Positions 16,861 to 25,703 of a DNA stretch of 64,000 nucleotides are shown here, one piece after another. Numbering within the stretch: position 1 is the first letter of the stretch; every line of letters begins with the position of its first letter. Under the pieces are notes generated by a model. That model searched no databases, had not been told where the DNA came from, and saw only the letters and a program-made list of their open reading frames with translations. Both the position numbers and the translations under genes were made by a program. The stretch comes from Flavobacterium sediminilitoris (lineage in GTDB: Bacteria; Bacteroidota; Bacteroidia; Flavobacteriales; Flavobacteriaceae): NCBI RefSeq assembly GCF_023008245.1, contig NZ_CP090145.1:3782001-3846000 (forward strand), read 5' to 3'.

Positions 16861-17364
16861 CTAGCTTATAGTATCTAACTCAATAGTTGCATCTTCAACT
16901 GTTGTAGTATCTTCTTCTATAGTTTCTGTTTCTAACATTTCTTCTGAAGGAACTTTACCATCTTCTTTATTAGCATCTTCTTTGTTCATAGATACTTTCC
17001 ATTTTCCATCGATTTTTTTCAAAATCAATTTCTCTTCTTTTGTTTGTCCTTCTTTTGTTTGATTATAAGTAACTGTTGCTACATCATCTTTAATTTCAGA
17101 ACCTATAATTTTAAATGTAGCTTCTTCTTCTTTTGGTAAATCTTTTGCCATAGCAGCAAAACTTTCTAACATTCCTATCATAGGAGCTGTTTTATCGTCG
17201 CAATATTCTTTAGCTTCTTTAAATTCAAATTTATTCAAATGCGTTAAAAATTTCTCAGCAACTGCTTCTACTTCAGATTCTTTAGAACAACCTACATTAA
17301 ATAATAATACGCTTAATACTACTACTTTTAATACACTAACTACTAGATTTTTACTTTTTTTCAT
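16861..17364 (-). CDS. DUF4878-like lipoprotein
   Basis: 167 residues. The lipoprotein signal ends at VLLFNVGC (lipobox Cys near residue 26). The mature domain follows the NTF2-like DUF4878 pattern: an initial helix (VEAVAEKFLTHLNKFEFKEA), a strand block (ATVTYNQTKEGQTKEEKLIL) and the closing LKKIDGKWKVSM. A Glu/Thr-rich acidic tail of about 40 residues ends the protein. Function is unknown; such proteins are periplasmic-face lipoproteins. It is followed 47 bp later by the YiiX-like gene. Confidence 0.75.
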   Translation of the reverse strand: MKKSKNLVVSVLKVVVLSVLLFNVGCSKESEVEAVAEKFLTHLNKFEFKEAKEYCDDKTAPMIGMLESFAAMAKDLPKEEEATFKIIGSEIKDDVATVTYNQTKEGQTKEEKLILKKIDGKWKVSMNKEDANKEDGKVPSEEMLETETIEEDTTTVEDATIELDTIS

Positions 17365-17461
17365 TTTTTTATATTTTCACCAAAAATAGTGTATAATTTG
17401 ATTTGTAAAATATTTTTTACAATAATTTTCATTATTATTTTAATACTATTAAAATCAAAAA

Positions 17462-18556
17462 TTAAACGTTAAATCTAAAGTGCATTACATCACCATCTTT
17501 CACGATATACTCTTTTCCTTCAACGCGTAATTTACCTGCTTCTTTAACTTTTGCTTCTGAACCAAAGTTAGAGAAATCTTCAAAAGCAATTACCTCAGCA
17601 CGAATAAATCCTTTTTCGAAATCGGTATGGATAACTCCAGCTGCTTTTGGTGCAGTATCGCCAATTTTAATAGTCCAAGCTCTAACTTCTTTAACACCCG
17701 CAGTAAAATAAGTTTGTAAGTTTAATAACTTATATGCTGCACGAATTAATACTGCCGATCCTGGCTCCGTTAATCCCATATCTTCTAGAAAAACTTGACG
17801 TTCTTCATAGCTTTCTAATTCAGTAATATCAGCTTCAGCTCCAACTGAAAGCACAATTACTTCCGCATTTTCATCTTTAACCAATTCACGAACTTGTTCT
17901 ACATATTTGTTTCCGTTAACAGCAGAAGCTTCGTCTACATTACAAACATATAATACAGGTTTTAAAGTGATTAATTGGAATTCTTCCATTAATTCTTCTT
18001 CATCTTGATTTTGTGCAACAACGGTACGAGCTGATTTTCCTTGCAATAAAGTTTCACGAATTCTGTCCAATAAGGCTTTTTCAGCTTGTGCTTCTTTATT
18101 TCCTGTTTTAGCTGCTCTATTTGTTTTTTCTAAACGTTTTTCAACTGTTTCTAAATCTTTTAATTGTAATTCAATATCAATTGTTTCTTTATCACGAATA
18201 GGGTTTACATTTCCATCAACGTGCACAATATTATCATTATCAAAACAACGTAATACATGAATAATAGCATTACATTCTCTAATATTACCTAAAAATTGAT
18301 TCCCTAATCCTTCTCCTTTACTTGCTCCTTTTACTAATCCAGCAATATCAACAATATCAACAGTTGCCATTTGAACACGTTCTGGCTTTACCAATTCTTC
18401 CAAACGAGAAATTCTTGGATCAGGCACATTTACCACTCCAATATTAGGTTCAATAGTACAAAACGGAAAGTTAGCACTTTGCGCTTTTGCATTTGATAAA
18501 CAATTAAAAAGTGTTGATTTTCCAACATTTGGCAATCCTACAATTCCTGCTTTCAT
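17462..18556 (-). CDS. ychF: Ribosome-associated ATPase YchF
   Basis: 364 residues, the usual length. It is an Obg-family P-loop protein with GLPNVGKSTLFN (Walker A), the switch motif DIAGLVKGASKGEGLGNQFL and NVDE in place of the GTP-specific NKxD. This change is typical of YchF and explains its ATP preference. A coiled coil occupies residues 130-180 and a TGS domain forms the end (FTAGVKEVRAWTI ... GDVMHFRFNV). It binds ribosomes and links translation with oxidative stress. The promoter is recognisable upstream, followed by three GGTTAA repeats in the leader. Confidence 0.97.
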   Translation of the reverse strand: MKAGIVGLPNVGKSTLFNCLSNAKAQSANFPFCTIEPNIGVVNVPDPRISRLEELVKPERVQMATVDIVDIAGLVKGASKGEGLGNQFLGNIRECNAIIHVLRCFDNDNIVHVDGNVNPIRDKETIDIELQLKDLETVEKRLEKTNRAAKTGNKEAQAEKALLDRIRETLLQGKSARTVVAQNQDEEELMEEFQLITLKPVLYVCNVDEASAVNGNKYVEQVRELVKDENAEVIVLSVGAEADITELESYEERQVFLEDMGLTEPGSAVLIRAAYKLLNLQTYFTAGVKEVRAWTIKIGDTAPKAAGVIHTDFEKGFIRAEVIAFEDFSNFGSEAKVKEAGKLRVEGKEYIVKDGDVMHFRFNV

Positions 18557-18570
18557 TCTTATAAGTTTAC

Positions 18571-18597
18571 GGTTAACACTTTAGGTTAACGGTTAAT
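18571..18597. repeat. Three GGTTAA(C/T) units in the ychF leader
   Basis: GGTTAAC at 18571-18577 and 18584-18590 is followed directly by GGTTAAT at 18591-18597. The repeats lie between the ychF -7 box and its start codon, so they would be in the 5' untranslated region. Role unknown. Confidence 0.6.
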
Positions 18598-18616
18598 GTC
18601 TTTTTTTTAAAGTCTG

Positions 18617-18650
18617 CAAATATAGTCAATTGGAATAAAATTTTAACCAA
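18617..18650 (-). promoter_or_regulatory. ychF promoter
   Basis: On the minus strand TATATTTG (18624-18617) matches TAnnTTTG. A TTG at 18650-18648 lies 23 bp upstream, the upper end of accepted spacing for Bacteroidetes promoters. Confidence 0.55.
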
Positions 18651-18719
18651 ATAAGTTCTAAATGTAAATTATATAAAAGTCTAATAAAATGATATAACAC
18701 AATACCTTGAATTGCAACT

Positions 18720-18727
18720 TAACTTTG
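18720..18727 (+). promoter_or_regulatory. -7 box of the 18757 gene
   Basis: TAACTTTG matches TAnnTTTG, 29 bp before the ATG. No well-spaced -33 element is visible. Confidence 0.45.
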
Positions 18728-18756
18728 TCATAGTAATAATCTAAAAATCTATAATT

Positions 18757-19296
18757 ATGAAAACTTTATTTTTAAGCACATTAACATTTTTATTTACAAT
18801 AGGAATGTATTCTCAAAATAAAAATGTAAAATCGGAAGAAAAAATTGTTAAAACAACAATTAAAGACTCGAAAGGCGAAAAAACAATTGTAAAAAAAGAA
18901 GAAGTAAAAGAAGTTCAAAAAATTGAATTTGAAAACCCAAACTCTCCTAAAACGAATAAAGATATGAAACCAACTCCTGTTAATGTTACTACAACAAAGC
19001 AGGTAATTGTTGACGGACAGACAAAATACATTGATGTTGATCATTCGGCATATTACAATTTAGACGGTGTAAAATATGAGATAAAAGCCGATAAATCGGG
19101 GTATTTAATTTTGAATAACGACAAAAAGAAGGCAAGTGGTGTTTTAAGAAAAACATCGAATAACAGTTATATTTTTAGAAATAAAAACAAAGTTTCTGTT
19201 GGATATTTTGATGAAAGTGGAAATTTAGTTTTAGAAACATACGATCCAAAAACAGACAGTATGATTATGGAAAAATATATGGTTGAAAACAAATAA
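18757..19296 (+). CDS. Exported Lys-rich hypothetical protein
   Basis: 179 residues. A signal peptide (MKTLFLSTLTFLFTIGMYSQ) is followed by about 60 Lys/Glu/Val-rich residues with near-repeats (EEKIVKTTIKDSKGEKTIVK). A compact C-terminal part of short beta turns follows (YYNLDGVKYEIKADKSGYLI, KVSVGYFDESGNLVLETYDP). No family is recognised. The gene is monocistronic, with its own -7 box and terminator. Likely periplasmic or cell surface. Confidence 0.7.
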   Translation: MKTLFLSTLTFLFTIGMYSQNKNVKSEEKIVKTTIKDSKGEKTIVKKEEVKEVQKIEFENPNSPKTNKDMKPTPVNVTTTKQVIVDGQTKYIDVDHSAYYNLDGVKYEIKADKSGYLILNNDKKKASGVLRKTSNNSYIFRNKNKVSVGYFDESGNLVLETYDPKTDSMIMEKYMVENK

Positions 19297-19340
19297 AAAG
19301 GTTTAGTTTAGTTGGTTAGTTTAAATAACTTGGTTATAAA

Positions 19341-19373
19341 AAAGGTTCTTCTTTACGAAGAACCTTTTTATTT
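19341..19373 (+). terminator. Terminator after the 18757 gene
   Basis: Perfect 11-bp stem AAAGGTTCTTC/GAAGAACCTTT with loop TTTAC, followed by TTATTT. Confidence 0.85.
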
Positions 19374-19448
19374 AACATTCTTAACATTTTATTAACTAAA
19401 ATCATTTCAAGCTTAATGCTATGCATACATGATATTTTTTTTGACTAA

Positions 19449-19456
19449 TAATTTTG
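19449..19456 (+). promoter_or_regulatory. -7 box of the metallophosphoesterase gene
   Basis: TAATTTTG matches TAnnTTTG, 29 bp upstream of the ATG. No clear -33 TTG. Confidence 0.45.
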
Positions 19457-19484
19457 CATAAAAATAATAATCAAATATATTTTT

Positions 19485-22223
19485 ATGAAAAACTTTCTTC
19501 TATTTCTAAGCCTTACTATTTGTAACTTGGTAAGTTCACAAACACTTTACCCCTATTTGCAAAATGCAACTCCTACTTCAATTTATATCAACTGGAAAAC
19601 AAGCAATAATTCAGAAACAATTGTTGAATATGGCACTGATTCATCGAGTTTAACTGTGACAGTAACAGGAAACACAAATATTTTAACAGATGTGGGTTAT
19701 CCTGGTAACTACTATTATCATTCTGCTAAACTGACAAATTTGAATCCTAACACAAAATATTATTACAAGATTAAGACAGGTAGTGATGTTTCTGATGTTT
19801 ACTCTTTTAAAACATTGCCAAATCCTGGTGAAGCTGCTACTGCTGATGGTCATATTCGTTTTTTAATAATGGGAGATAATCAATTAAAAAACGAACCTCG
19901 ATATGATTCTTTGGTTTCTGCTGCAAAAAGAAAAATTAAAGAAAAATGGGGAGCAACATTATCTCCAGATGATAATATTTCAATGACATTTATGGTTGGA
20001 GATCAAGTTGATGTTGGAACTTTAGATCATTATGAACATGTACACTTTAAAAAGAATAGAGAGTTATCTGGTTATTTACCTATTCAAACAACTGTAGGAA
20101 ATCATGAAACGTATGGAACTCTTGGAATGAATTCATATTATAGTCATTTCTTCATGAGTGAATTATCATATCAAGGCATTTCTTCAAATTCAGAAAATTA
20201 TTATGCACAACAAGCAGGAAATGTGCTTTTTATAAGTATGAGTTCTGAACATACTGGAACGGATCAATTAAATTGGATACAACAAGTATTAACTGCCGCT
20301 GATAGCGATTCAACTGTTGATTGGATATTTTCATTAAGTCATCGTCCTTATCAAGCAGAACAATATGTAGGAGACATATCAAACTGGGTAAGAGAAACAG
20401 CCGTTCCGCTTTTAACTACTTCTGACAAATACATTATGCATGTTGGAGCTCATCATCACTTATATCATAGAGGACAATTAAAAAACACACCAACTTACAA
20501 TATTATTTCAGGTGGAACAGCTTGGGATCAATACTGGTCAATGTCTACCGAAAAAGATTTTGAAGATGTTCAAAAAACAATAAGTAACTGGATGTATCAA
20601 ATTGTAGATATTGATGTTATTAATGGTAAAATGGATATTGAAAGTTATTCAATAGGTAGTATTTATAAGTGGAAAAACAACCAGTTAATGGATAAATTTC
20701 ACAGATATAAAAATAAAACAAAACCTAATAAACCATCAATTACAAATACTTTTTCAACTCCTATTGAATTACCTATTACTTTAGATGGTAGTGCATTTTC
20801 TACAAACGAACCTGAGTTATTAAACACTTCTCAATTTGTAATTTCTAAATTTCCTGATTTTAATGTAATTGAAAAAGAATCATATCGTGATTTTGAAAAC
20901 CTATTTGGTAAATATGCTACACAAAGAGATTCTACTGTCGATGTAAACTTAGGTGTTGATATTACTAAAATGGAAATCCTTTCAAACTCAATAGACAATG
21001 GCATTTACTATGCTAAATTAAGATATAGAGATCAAAATCTAGAATGGTCAGATTGGAGCGATGCCGTATCTTTTGAGGTTATAAATAGTAATATTGGAGA
21101 AACTTCTTTATCTATAGATAGCCCTACGAATACTTATAATGTTAATCAAACTATTAATGTTAATTATATAAATGCTCCTGCTGCAAGTAATACTTGGATT
21201 GGCATTTACAAAGATGGGCAAACTCCAGGAGGAGTAGGATCTCAAATATGGCAATATACAAATGGAACATCTAGTGGAACCATTAATTTTTCATCAGGAT
21301 TAGCAACTAGCGGAAGATATTATGTAGCACTTTTTATTAATGATGGTTATACAGAAGTTGCCGAAAGAGTATATTTTTATGTTGGAGACATTCCTGTTCT
21401 AAGCACCGATGAAACAGAATATGCAATAGGAAGTGATGTTGTTGTTTCTTTTTCAAATGCACCAAATTTATCTAATGATTGGATTGGTATTTATAAAATG
21501 GGAATTGATGCAGGTGATGCACCATCGACTACTTGGGAATATGTAACTAGCACAAATGGTTCGTTAACTTTTAACAACTTACCAAAAGGATATTATTATG
21601 CTGCTTATTATCTACAAGGAGGTTTTAATGCTATCGGAAATAAAGCATTCTTTAAAGTAGGTGATATTGTTACTGAACTTTGGATTAACAAACCTGTTTA
21701 TGAACTAGGAGAACAAATTAATGCTTCATGGACTGATGCTCCTGGTATTGTAAAAGATTGGTTAGGAATTTATAATGAAAACGATGATCCTAATATTCAA
21801 CCTTTAATTAGTTACCAATACTTTGAAGGTCTTGCAAATGGAAACGCAGAAATTGAAAGTCAAAATATGCCTACTGAAGAAGGAAATTATTTTATCGTAA
21901 TGTTTACTAATGATTCTTATGATGAAGTTTCCAATCGAGTTACATTTGAAATAGTATCTCCTTTAAAAAATGAAGGATTTAAAATCGATAATGGAATTAA
22001 GTTATATCCAAATCCTACAAATAATAATAAACAAACTTTCATTCAATGTGATTATCCCATTGATGCTATCGAATTATTCAATACTGAAGGGCAATTATTA
22101 TATGCAACTAAAAATGTAAATAACAATAAATATTCATTATTAACCCAAGATTTACCAAAAGGTGTTTACATTATTAAAATACATTCTAGAAAACTTTTTA
22201 CTGCGAAACTTATTGTAGAATAA
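19485..22223 (+). CDS. Secreted purple-acid-phosphatase-like metallophosphoesterase with T9SS sorting domain
   Basis: 912 residues. Order: signal peptide to about residue 19; a fibronectin-III-like purple-acid-phosphatase N-terminal domain (LYPYLQNATPTSIYINWKTS, NPNTKYYYKI); a calcineurin-like metallophosphoesterase domain with metal motifs MGDNQ, VGDQVD, GNHE and the late His cluster VGAHHHLYHRG. Three Ig-like modules of about 90 residues follow, each with (D/T)W(I/L)GIY. The last ~75 residues are a type A T9SS sorting domain (KLYPNPTNN ... LPKGVYIIKI). It probably hydrolyses phosphate esters outside the cell or on its surface. Monocistronic, bounded by a -7 box and a strong terminator. Confidence 0.9.
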   Translation: MKNFLLFLSLTICNLVSSQTLYPYLQNATPTSIYINWKTSNNSETIVEYGTDSSSLTVTVTGNTNILTDVGYPGNYYYHSAKLTNLNPNTKYYYKIKTGSDVSDVYSFKTLPNPGEAATADGHIRFLIMGDNQLKNEPRYDSLVSAAKRKIKEKWGATLSPDDNISMTFMVGDQVDVGTLDHYEHVHFKKNRELSGYLPIQTTVGNHETYGTLGMNSYYSHFFMSELSYQGISSNSENYYAQQAGNVLFISMSSEHTGTDQLNWIQQVLTAADSDSTVDWIFSLSHRPYQAEQYVGDISNWVRETAVPLLTTSDKYIMHVGAHHHLYHRGQLKNTPTYNIISGGTAWDQYWSMSTEKDFEDVQKTISNWMYQIVDIDVINGKMDIESYSIGSIYKWKNNQLMDKFHRYKNKTKPNKPSITNTFSTPIELPITLDGSAFSTNEPELLNTSQFVISKFPDFNVIEKESYRDFENLFGKYATQRDSTVDVNLGVDITKMEILSNSIDNGIYYAKLRYRDQNLEWSDWSDAVSFEVINSNIGETSLSIDSPTNTYNVNQTINVNYINAPAASNTWIGIYKDGQTPGGVGSQIWQYTNGTSSGTINFSSGLATSGRYYVALFINDGYTEVAERVYFYVGDIPVLSTDETEYAIGSDVVVSFSNAPNLSNDWIGIYKMGIDAGDAPSTTWEYVTSTNGSLTFNNLPKGYYYAAYYLQGGFNAIGNKAFFKVGDIVTELWINKPVYELGEQINASWTDAPGIVKDWLGIYNENDDPNIQPLISYQYFEGLANGNAEIESQNMPTEEGNYFIVMFTNDSYDEVSNRVTFEIVSPLKNEGFKIDNGIKLYPNPTNNNKQTFIQCDYPIDAIELFNTEGQLLYATKNVNNNKYSLLTQDLPKGVYIIKIHSRKLFTAKLIVE

Positions 22224-22237
22224 GATACTATAAAATC

Positions 22238-22274
22238 AAAAAAAGGGTTAGTTTTTCAACTAACCCTTTTTTTA
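22238..22274. terminator. Bidirectional terminator
   Basis: Stem AAAAGGGTTAGTT/AACTAACCCTTTT (22241-22253 and 22258-22270) with loop TTTC and A/T tracts on both sides, between two convergent genes. Confidence 0.9.
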
Positions 22275-22285
22275 TATGAGTAAAA

Positions 22286-23455
22286 TTACTTTATCGTTGA
22301 AGATAAACTATCTATAAAATCTTGTTCTTCTTGCGTTAAAATCAACCCTGAGTCTATATTCCAAAAGTCCGTAAGAATTGTATTTGCTCTATTTAAAAGT
22401 GTTTTTTCCTTAAATACTTCTTTTGGATCATAAGTAAATAATCTTGTACTAAACTTTGATGTTACAAAATAATTTCTGATTTCTGTTTTTACAATCTCAT
22501 CATTCTTTTTAGACAAATACCCTATTTCTTCTTTAGCATATATTAAATAATATTCATTCCCTTTTACTCTATATGTAGTTTTAAAACCAGACTTATATAT
22601 GTTTTTTCTACTAGATATTGAATAGTTAGCATTTTGTTCTGCTCGCTCAGGAGAAATAAAATTATCTATCTCAATAATAATCCTTTTATTATAATCATAA
22701 AGTATCGTATAATTAAACAAAAAACCTTTTTCTTCTTCTAGTGGTTTAATAATTAATTGATAATATCCATCATTTTCAGGATATGATTTAATTTGAAAAT
22801 CATACTTCTCTTTTACTTTAGTACTTAGAATTTCTTCTAAATATTTAAATTGATAATAATTTTCCATTAAATCATTTAGATTATAGCCATAAATATCTTT
22901 ATCTGAGCTTTCATCTAAAAAACCTAATATTCTATTTTGTTCAATTAAAATGTCTGTTTTTACAGTAGATTTATCTTTTTCTATTTGAAAATTGACTAAT
23001 CCATCATTATACAAAACATTTGAACCATTACGTTTAAAAAATTCTCTTATATAAATTCTTAAATTTGAAGGAATCGTTAATTTTGCTCTTGAATTTTCCA
23101 CGATTGCTTTCAAAATATCCTGAGGATGATCTTTAGTTAAAATTATTTCAGGTAATTTATTAACAGTACTTTCCAAATAGACAGTATTTATCTCATCTTT
23201 CAATGAAACAGATTTTACAACTACTTTTTTGTAAGAGGAGTGATTTATTTCTAAATAAGATGGTCTTTCTAATTTAATTTTGACAATCCCATTTGCGTTT
23301 GACACATAGTTCTCTTTAGTTCTTAATGCTGTTACAGTAACCTCTTCTACAGGCAACTGAGTATCAGTATCTATAAACTCTACAATAATTTCTTTTTCTT
23401 GCGATAAACAATTTAAAGAACAGAAAACTAAAATAAGTAATAATATTTTTCTCAT
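22286..23455 (-). CDS. Exported protein with carboxypeptidase-regulatory-like N-terminal domain
   Basis: 389 residues from the ATG at 23455, where MRKILLLILVFCSLNCLSQ forms a full signal peptide; an ATG 30 bp upstream would only add residues before it. Residues about 22-100 form a beta-sandwich of the CarboxypepD_reg-like type (EVTVTALRTKENYVSNANGI). The remaining 290 residues are a flavobacterial domain containing KAIVENSRAKL and LRIYIREFFKRNG, usually found after such a sandwich in envelope proteins of Bacteroidetes. No TonB plug or barrel follows. Function is unknown; probably periplasmic or outer-membrane associated. Confidence 0.75.
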   Translation of the reverse strand: MRKILLLILVFCSLNCLSQEKEIIVEFIDTDTQLPVEEVTVTALRTKENYVSNANGIVKIKLERPSYLEINHSSYKKVVVKSVSLKDEINTVYLESTVNKLPEIILTKDHPQDILKAIVENSRAKLTIPSNLRIYIREFFKRNGSNVLYNDGLVNFQIEKDKSTVKTDILIEQNRILGFLDESSDKDIYGYNLNDLMENYYQFKYLEEILSTKVKEKYDFQIKSYPENDGYYQLIIKPLEEEKGFLFNYTILYDYNKRIIIEIDNFISPERAEQNANYSISSRKNIYKSGFKTTYRVKGNEYYLIYAKEEIGYLSKKNDEIVKTEIRNYFVTSKFSTRLFTYDPKEVFKEKTLLNRANTILTDFWNIDSGLILTQEEQDFIDSLSSTIK

Positions 23456-23586
23456 TCTAAATAACAATTTTAACAAATTTAACAAATATTAAACTAACTA
23501 ACCAAAGCCTAACGGTAAAAGGCCTTATATTATGGTTGAAATGAAGCAAACTAAAAAACAGGTGAAATATTTTTTAAATTTTTAAA

Positions 23587-24015
23587 CTAATCTCTAAAAA
23601 TTACAATTTGAAATATCTCAATAAAAATGACACCAAAAAAAAGAACACAAAACCAAATTAATAGGTCTCGTATGGTAATCCAATAGTTTAAAAACGTAAC
23701 ATATTCATAACGTCCTCTAGATTTATTATATAATACTGTTACTCTTTTATTAAGGTCTTTTTCATACCATTTTAACTGGTCATCCTGAAAAAAATAAAAC
23801 CATTCCTCATTTTTAAGAATTTGTTTATTATTATTTTCATCTAGTATTTCTATAATAGGATAAATGGTTGTATAAGGTCCGCTAAAATCGATGATTTTAC
23901 CTTCATATTTAGTTGAAACAATGTAGGTATATGTTTTACAGATAAAATTAGTTGATAAACACCCTAAAAATAAAAATGCAAAAACAATATTAAACGGAAT
24001 TTTCTTTTTTAGCAT
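23587..24015 (-). CDS. DUF3592-like membrane protein
   Basis: 142 residues with a membrane segment at each end (about 8-28 and 112-135). They bracket an extracytoplasmic beta-rich domain with YEGKIIDFSGPYTTIYPIIE and VTVLYNKSRGRYEYV. This two-helix-plus-beta arrangement is that of DUF3592 proteins, though the match is by architecture rather than firm motif. Located downstream of the ferredoxin gene on the same strand but behind a good terminator, so probably separately expressed. Confidence 0.6.
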   Translation of the reverse strand: MLKKKIPFNIVFAFLFLGCLSTNFICKTYTYIVSTKYEGKIIDFSGPYTTIYPIIEILDENNNKQILKNEEWFYFFQDDQLKWYEKDLNKRVTVLYNKSRGRYEYVTFLNYWITIRDLLIWFCVLFFGVIFIEIFQIVIFRD

Positions 24016-24017
24016 AT

Positions 24018-24043
24018 AAAAAAATCCCTTCTTTTAGAAGGGA
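24018..24043 (-). terminator. Terminator after the ferredoxin gene
   Basis: On the minus strand the hairpin TCCCTTCT/AGAAGGGA (3-nt loop) is followed by a run of T (plus-strand A tract 24018-24024), directly after the ferredoxin stop. Confidence 0.85.
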
Positions 24044-24048
24044 ATAAA

Positions 24049-24399
24049 TTATTCGTTATGTAAAAACGATTGCCTATTAAGCAATGTTTCTTCTGATTCA
24101 ACATGATCTTCATCTGGCACACAACAGTCTACAGGACAAACCGCAGCACATTGAGGCTCTTCATGAAAACCTTTACATTCTGTACATTTTCCTGGTACAA
24201 TATAATACACGTCATCAGACAATGGAGTTTGCGCAGCATCAGAATCAATTTCTGTTCCGTCAGGCAAGATAATCTTCCCTAATAATTTAGTTCCATCTTT
24301 ATATCTCCAATCGTCTGCACCTTCATATATTGCTGTATTAGGACATTCTGGTTCACATGCACCACAATTAATACATTCGTCAGTTATCTTTATTGCCAT
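24049..24399 (-). CDS. 2[4Fe-4S] ferredoxin, Alvin type
   Basis: 116 residues from the ATG at 24399 (MAIKITDECINCG), the conventional family start; an in-frame ATG 24 bp upstream adds an untypical MKDFKYKN. The first cluster is bound by C-x2-C-x2-C-x3-C (CINCGACEPECP). The second is bound by C-x2-C-x8-C-x3-C (CTECKGFHEEPQCAAVCP), the extended spacing diagnostic of Alvin-type ferredoxins, with the usual acidic C-terminal tail. It is a cytoplasmic low-potential electron carrier. It is divergent from the LuxC-like reductase gene, an arrangement I recall as common in Flavobacteriaceae. Confidence 0.93.
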   Translation of the reverse strand: MAIKITDECINCGACEPECPNTAIYEGADDWRYKDGTKLLGKIILPDGTEIDSDAAQTPLSDDVYYIVPGKCTECKGFHEEPQCAAVCPVDCCVPDEDHVESEETLLNRQSFLHNE

Positions 24400-24471
24400 G
24401 TTTTTATATTTGAAGTCTTTCAAGTTTGAAGAATTCTTCTAGATTTCTCCCACTCTTTATAACTTATTACT

Positions 24472-24479
24472 TATTTTTG
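24472..24479 (+). promoter_or_regulatory. -7 box of the acyl-CoA reductase gene
   Basis: TATTTTTG matches TAnnTTTG, 40 bp before the ATG at 24520. The -33 element is not obvious. Confidence 0.5.
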
Positions 24480-24519
24480 TGCAAAAATACAACGTAAACC
24501 ATTTAAAAACAAAAAACAA

Positions 24520-25578
24520 ATGTTACAAAATGAAATAAAAAAAAGTTTTGTAGAATTAGGTCTATTCCTAAGTCAATTTCACTTAGATAATTACCAAGAG
24601 AACAAAGCTGTAAAAAACAATGACTTATTTCATGATGATTTCATTAATTTAATTGAATTATCACAATCACACAATGGTTGGTTCACACCTGAAAACGTAT
24701 ATTTTTCCATTCAATCATGGGCAATTGCACTACGAGAAGAAAACTTAAACAAATGGTTGTCTTCATATCATTTTAAAAATAGTATTCCTAAAACAGTAGG
24801 ATTAGTTCTTGCTGGAAATATTCCACTAGTAGGGTTTCATGATTTTTTGTCTGTACTCCTTTCTGGTCATAATGTAACAATCAAAACCTCGTCAAATGAT
24901 CATTATTTAATTCAATTTTTAATTAAATACCTTATCACTATTGATTATAGATTTAACGAAAAAATAAACTTAATAGAAGGTAAACTTGAAAACTTTGATG
25001 CTGTAATTGCAACAGGAAGTAATAACACGGCTCGTTACTTTGAATATTATTTTAAAGACAAGCCAAACATCATTAGAAAAAACAGAAATTCAGTTGCTAT
25101 TTTAACAGGTAAAGAAACAAAAGAAGATCTTCTCTTACTAGGAGAAGACATTTTTAGATATTTTGGATTAGGTTGCAGAAATGTTTCTAAAATTTTCATT
25201 CCAAAAGGATATAATTTTGATGCTTTTTTTAATGCAATATTTGAATTTCAAGACATTGTTAAATATGAAAGATATGCTAACAATTATGATTATAACAAAG
25301 CTGTTTACCTAATGAGTAATTTTAAACTTCTTGATAATGGTTTTCTAACCCTAAAAGAAGATGAAAGCTACTCCTCTCCTATTTCTTCTGTTTTTTACGA
25401 ATACTATAACTCGATTGATGAAATTGAGAAAAAATTAAGTAATGATGCTGAACAAATTCAATGTATTGTTTCTAATAATCTAATTCCAAATAGTGTTAAT
25501 TTTGGTCAAACGCAAAAACCAAATCTTTGGGATTATGCAGATAATATTGACACAATTCAGTTTTTAATTGATTTATAA
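24520..25578 (+). CDS. LuxC-like acyl-CoA reductase
   Basis: 352 residues of the aldehyde-dehydrogenase-superfamily LuxC group. The cofactor-binding region GLVLAGNIPLVGFHDFLSVL and the nearby TIKTSSND are characteristic. NSVAILTGKE and DIFRYFGLGCRNVSKIFIP hold the expected catalytic Cys (GLGCRN). LuxC-type enzymes reduce acyl-CoA or acyl-enzyme to aldehyde with NADPH. In Flavobacteria this gene routinely precedes serC and its physiological substrate is unclear. It is slightly shorter than LuxC (about 480 residues), as usual for this subgroup. Confidence 0.85.
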   Translation: MLQNEIKKSFVELGLFLSQFHLDNYQENKAVKNNDLFHDDFINLIELSQSHNGWFTPENVYFSIQSWAIALREENLNKWLSSYHFKNSIPKTVGLVLAGNIPLVGFHDFLSVLLSGHNVTIKTSSNDHYLIQFLIKYLITIDYRFNEKINLIEGKLENFDAVIATGSNNTARYFEYYFKDKPNIIRKNRNSVAILTGKETKEDLLLLGEDIFRYFGLGCRNVSKIFIPKGYNFDAFFNAIFEFQDIVKYERYANNYDYNKAVYLMSNFKLLDNGFLTLKEDESYSSPISSVFYEYYNSIDEIEKKLSNDAEQIQCIVSNNLIPNSVNFGQTQKPNLWDYADNIDTIQFLIDL

Positions 25579-25703
25579 TACATTTCGAAAACGTTATTGT
25601 TAATAATTATTAATAACATTAAACAATTATTAAATAATTTTAATAGTTTGTATAAAGTGTATTCACGAAATTTGTAGAATAAACAATCATTATTTTATCA
25701 CAA

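Noticed and set aside
24520..25578. A luminescence (lux) operon, because of the LuxC-like enzyme
   Set aside because: No luxD, luxA, luxB or luxE homologue lies nearby; the gene is coupled in position to serC as in other Flavobacteria.
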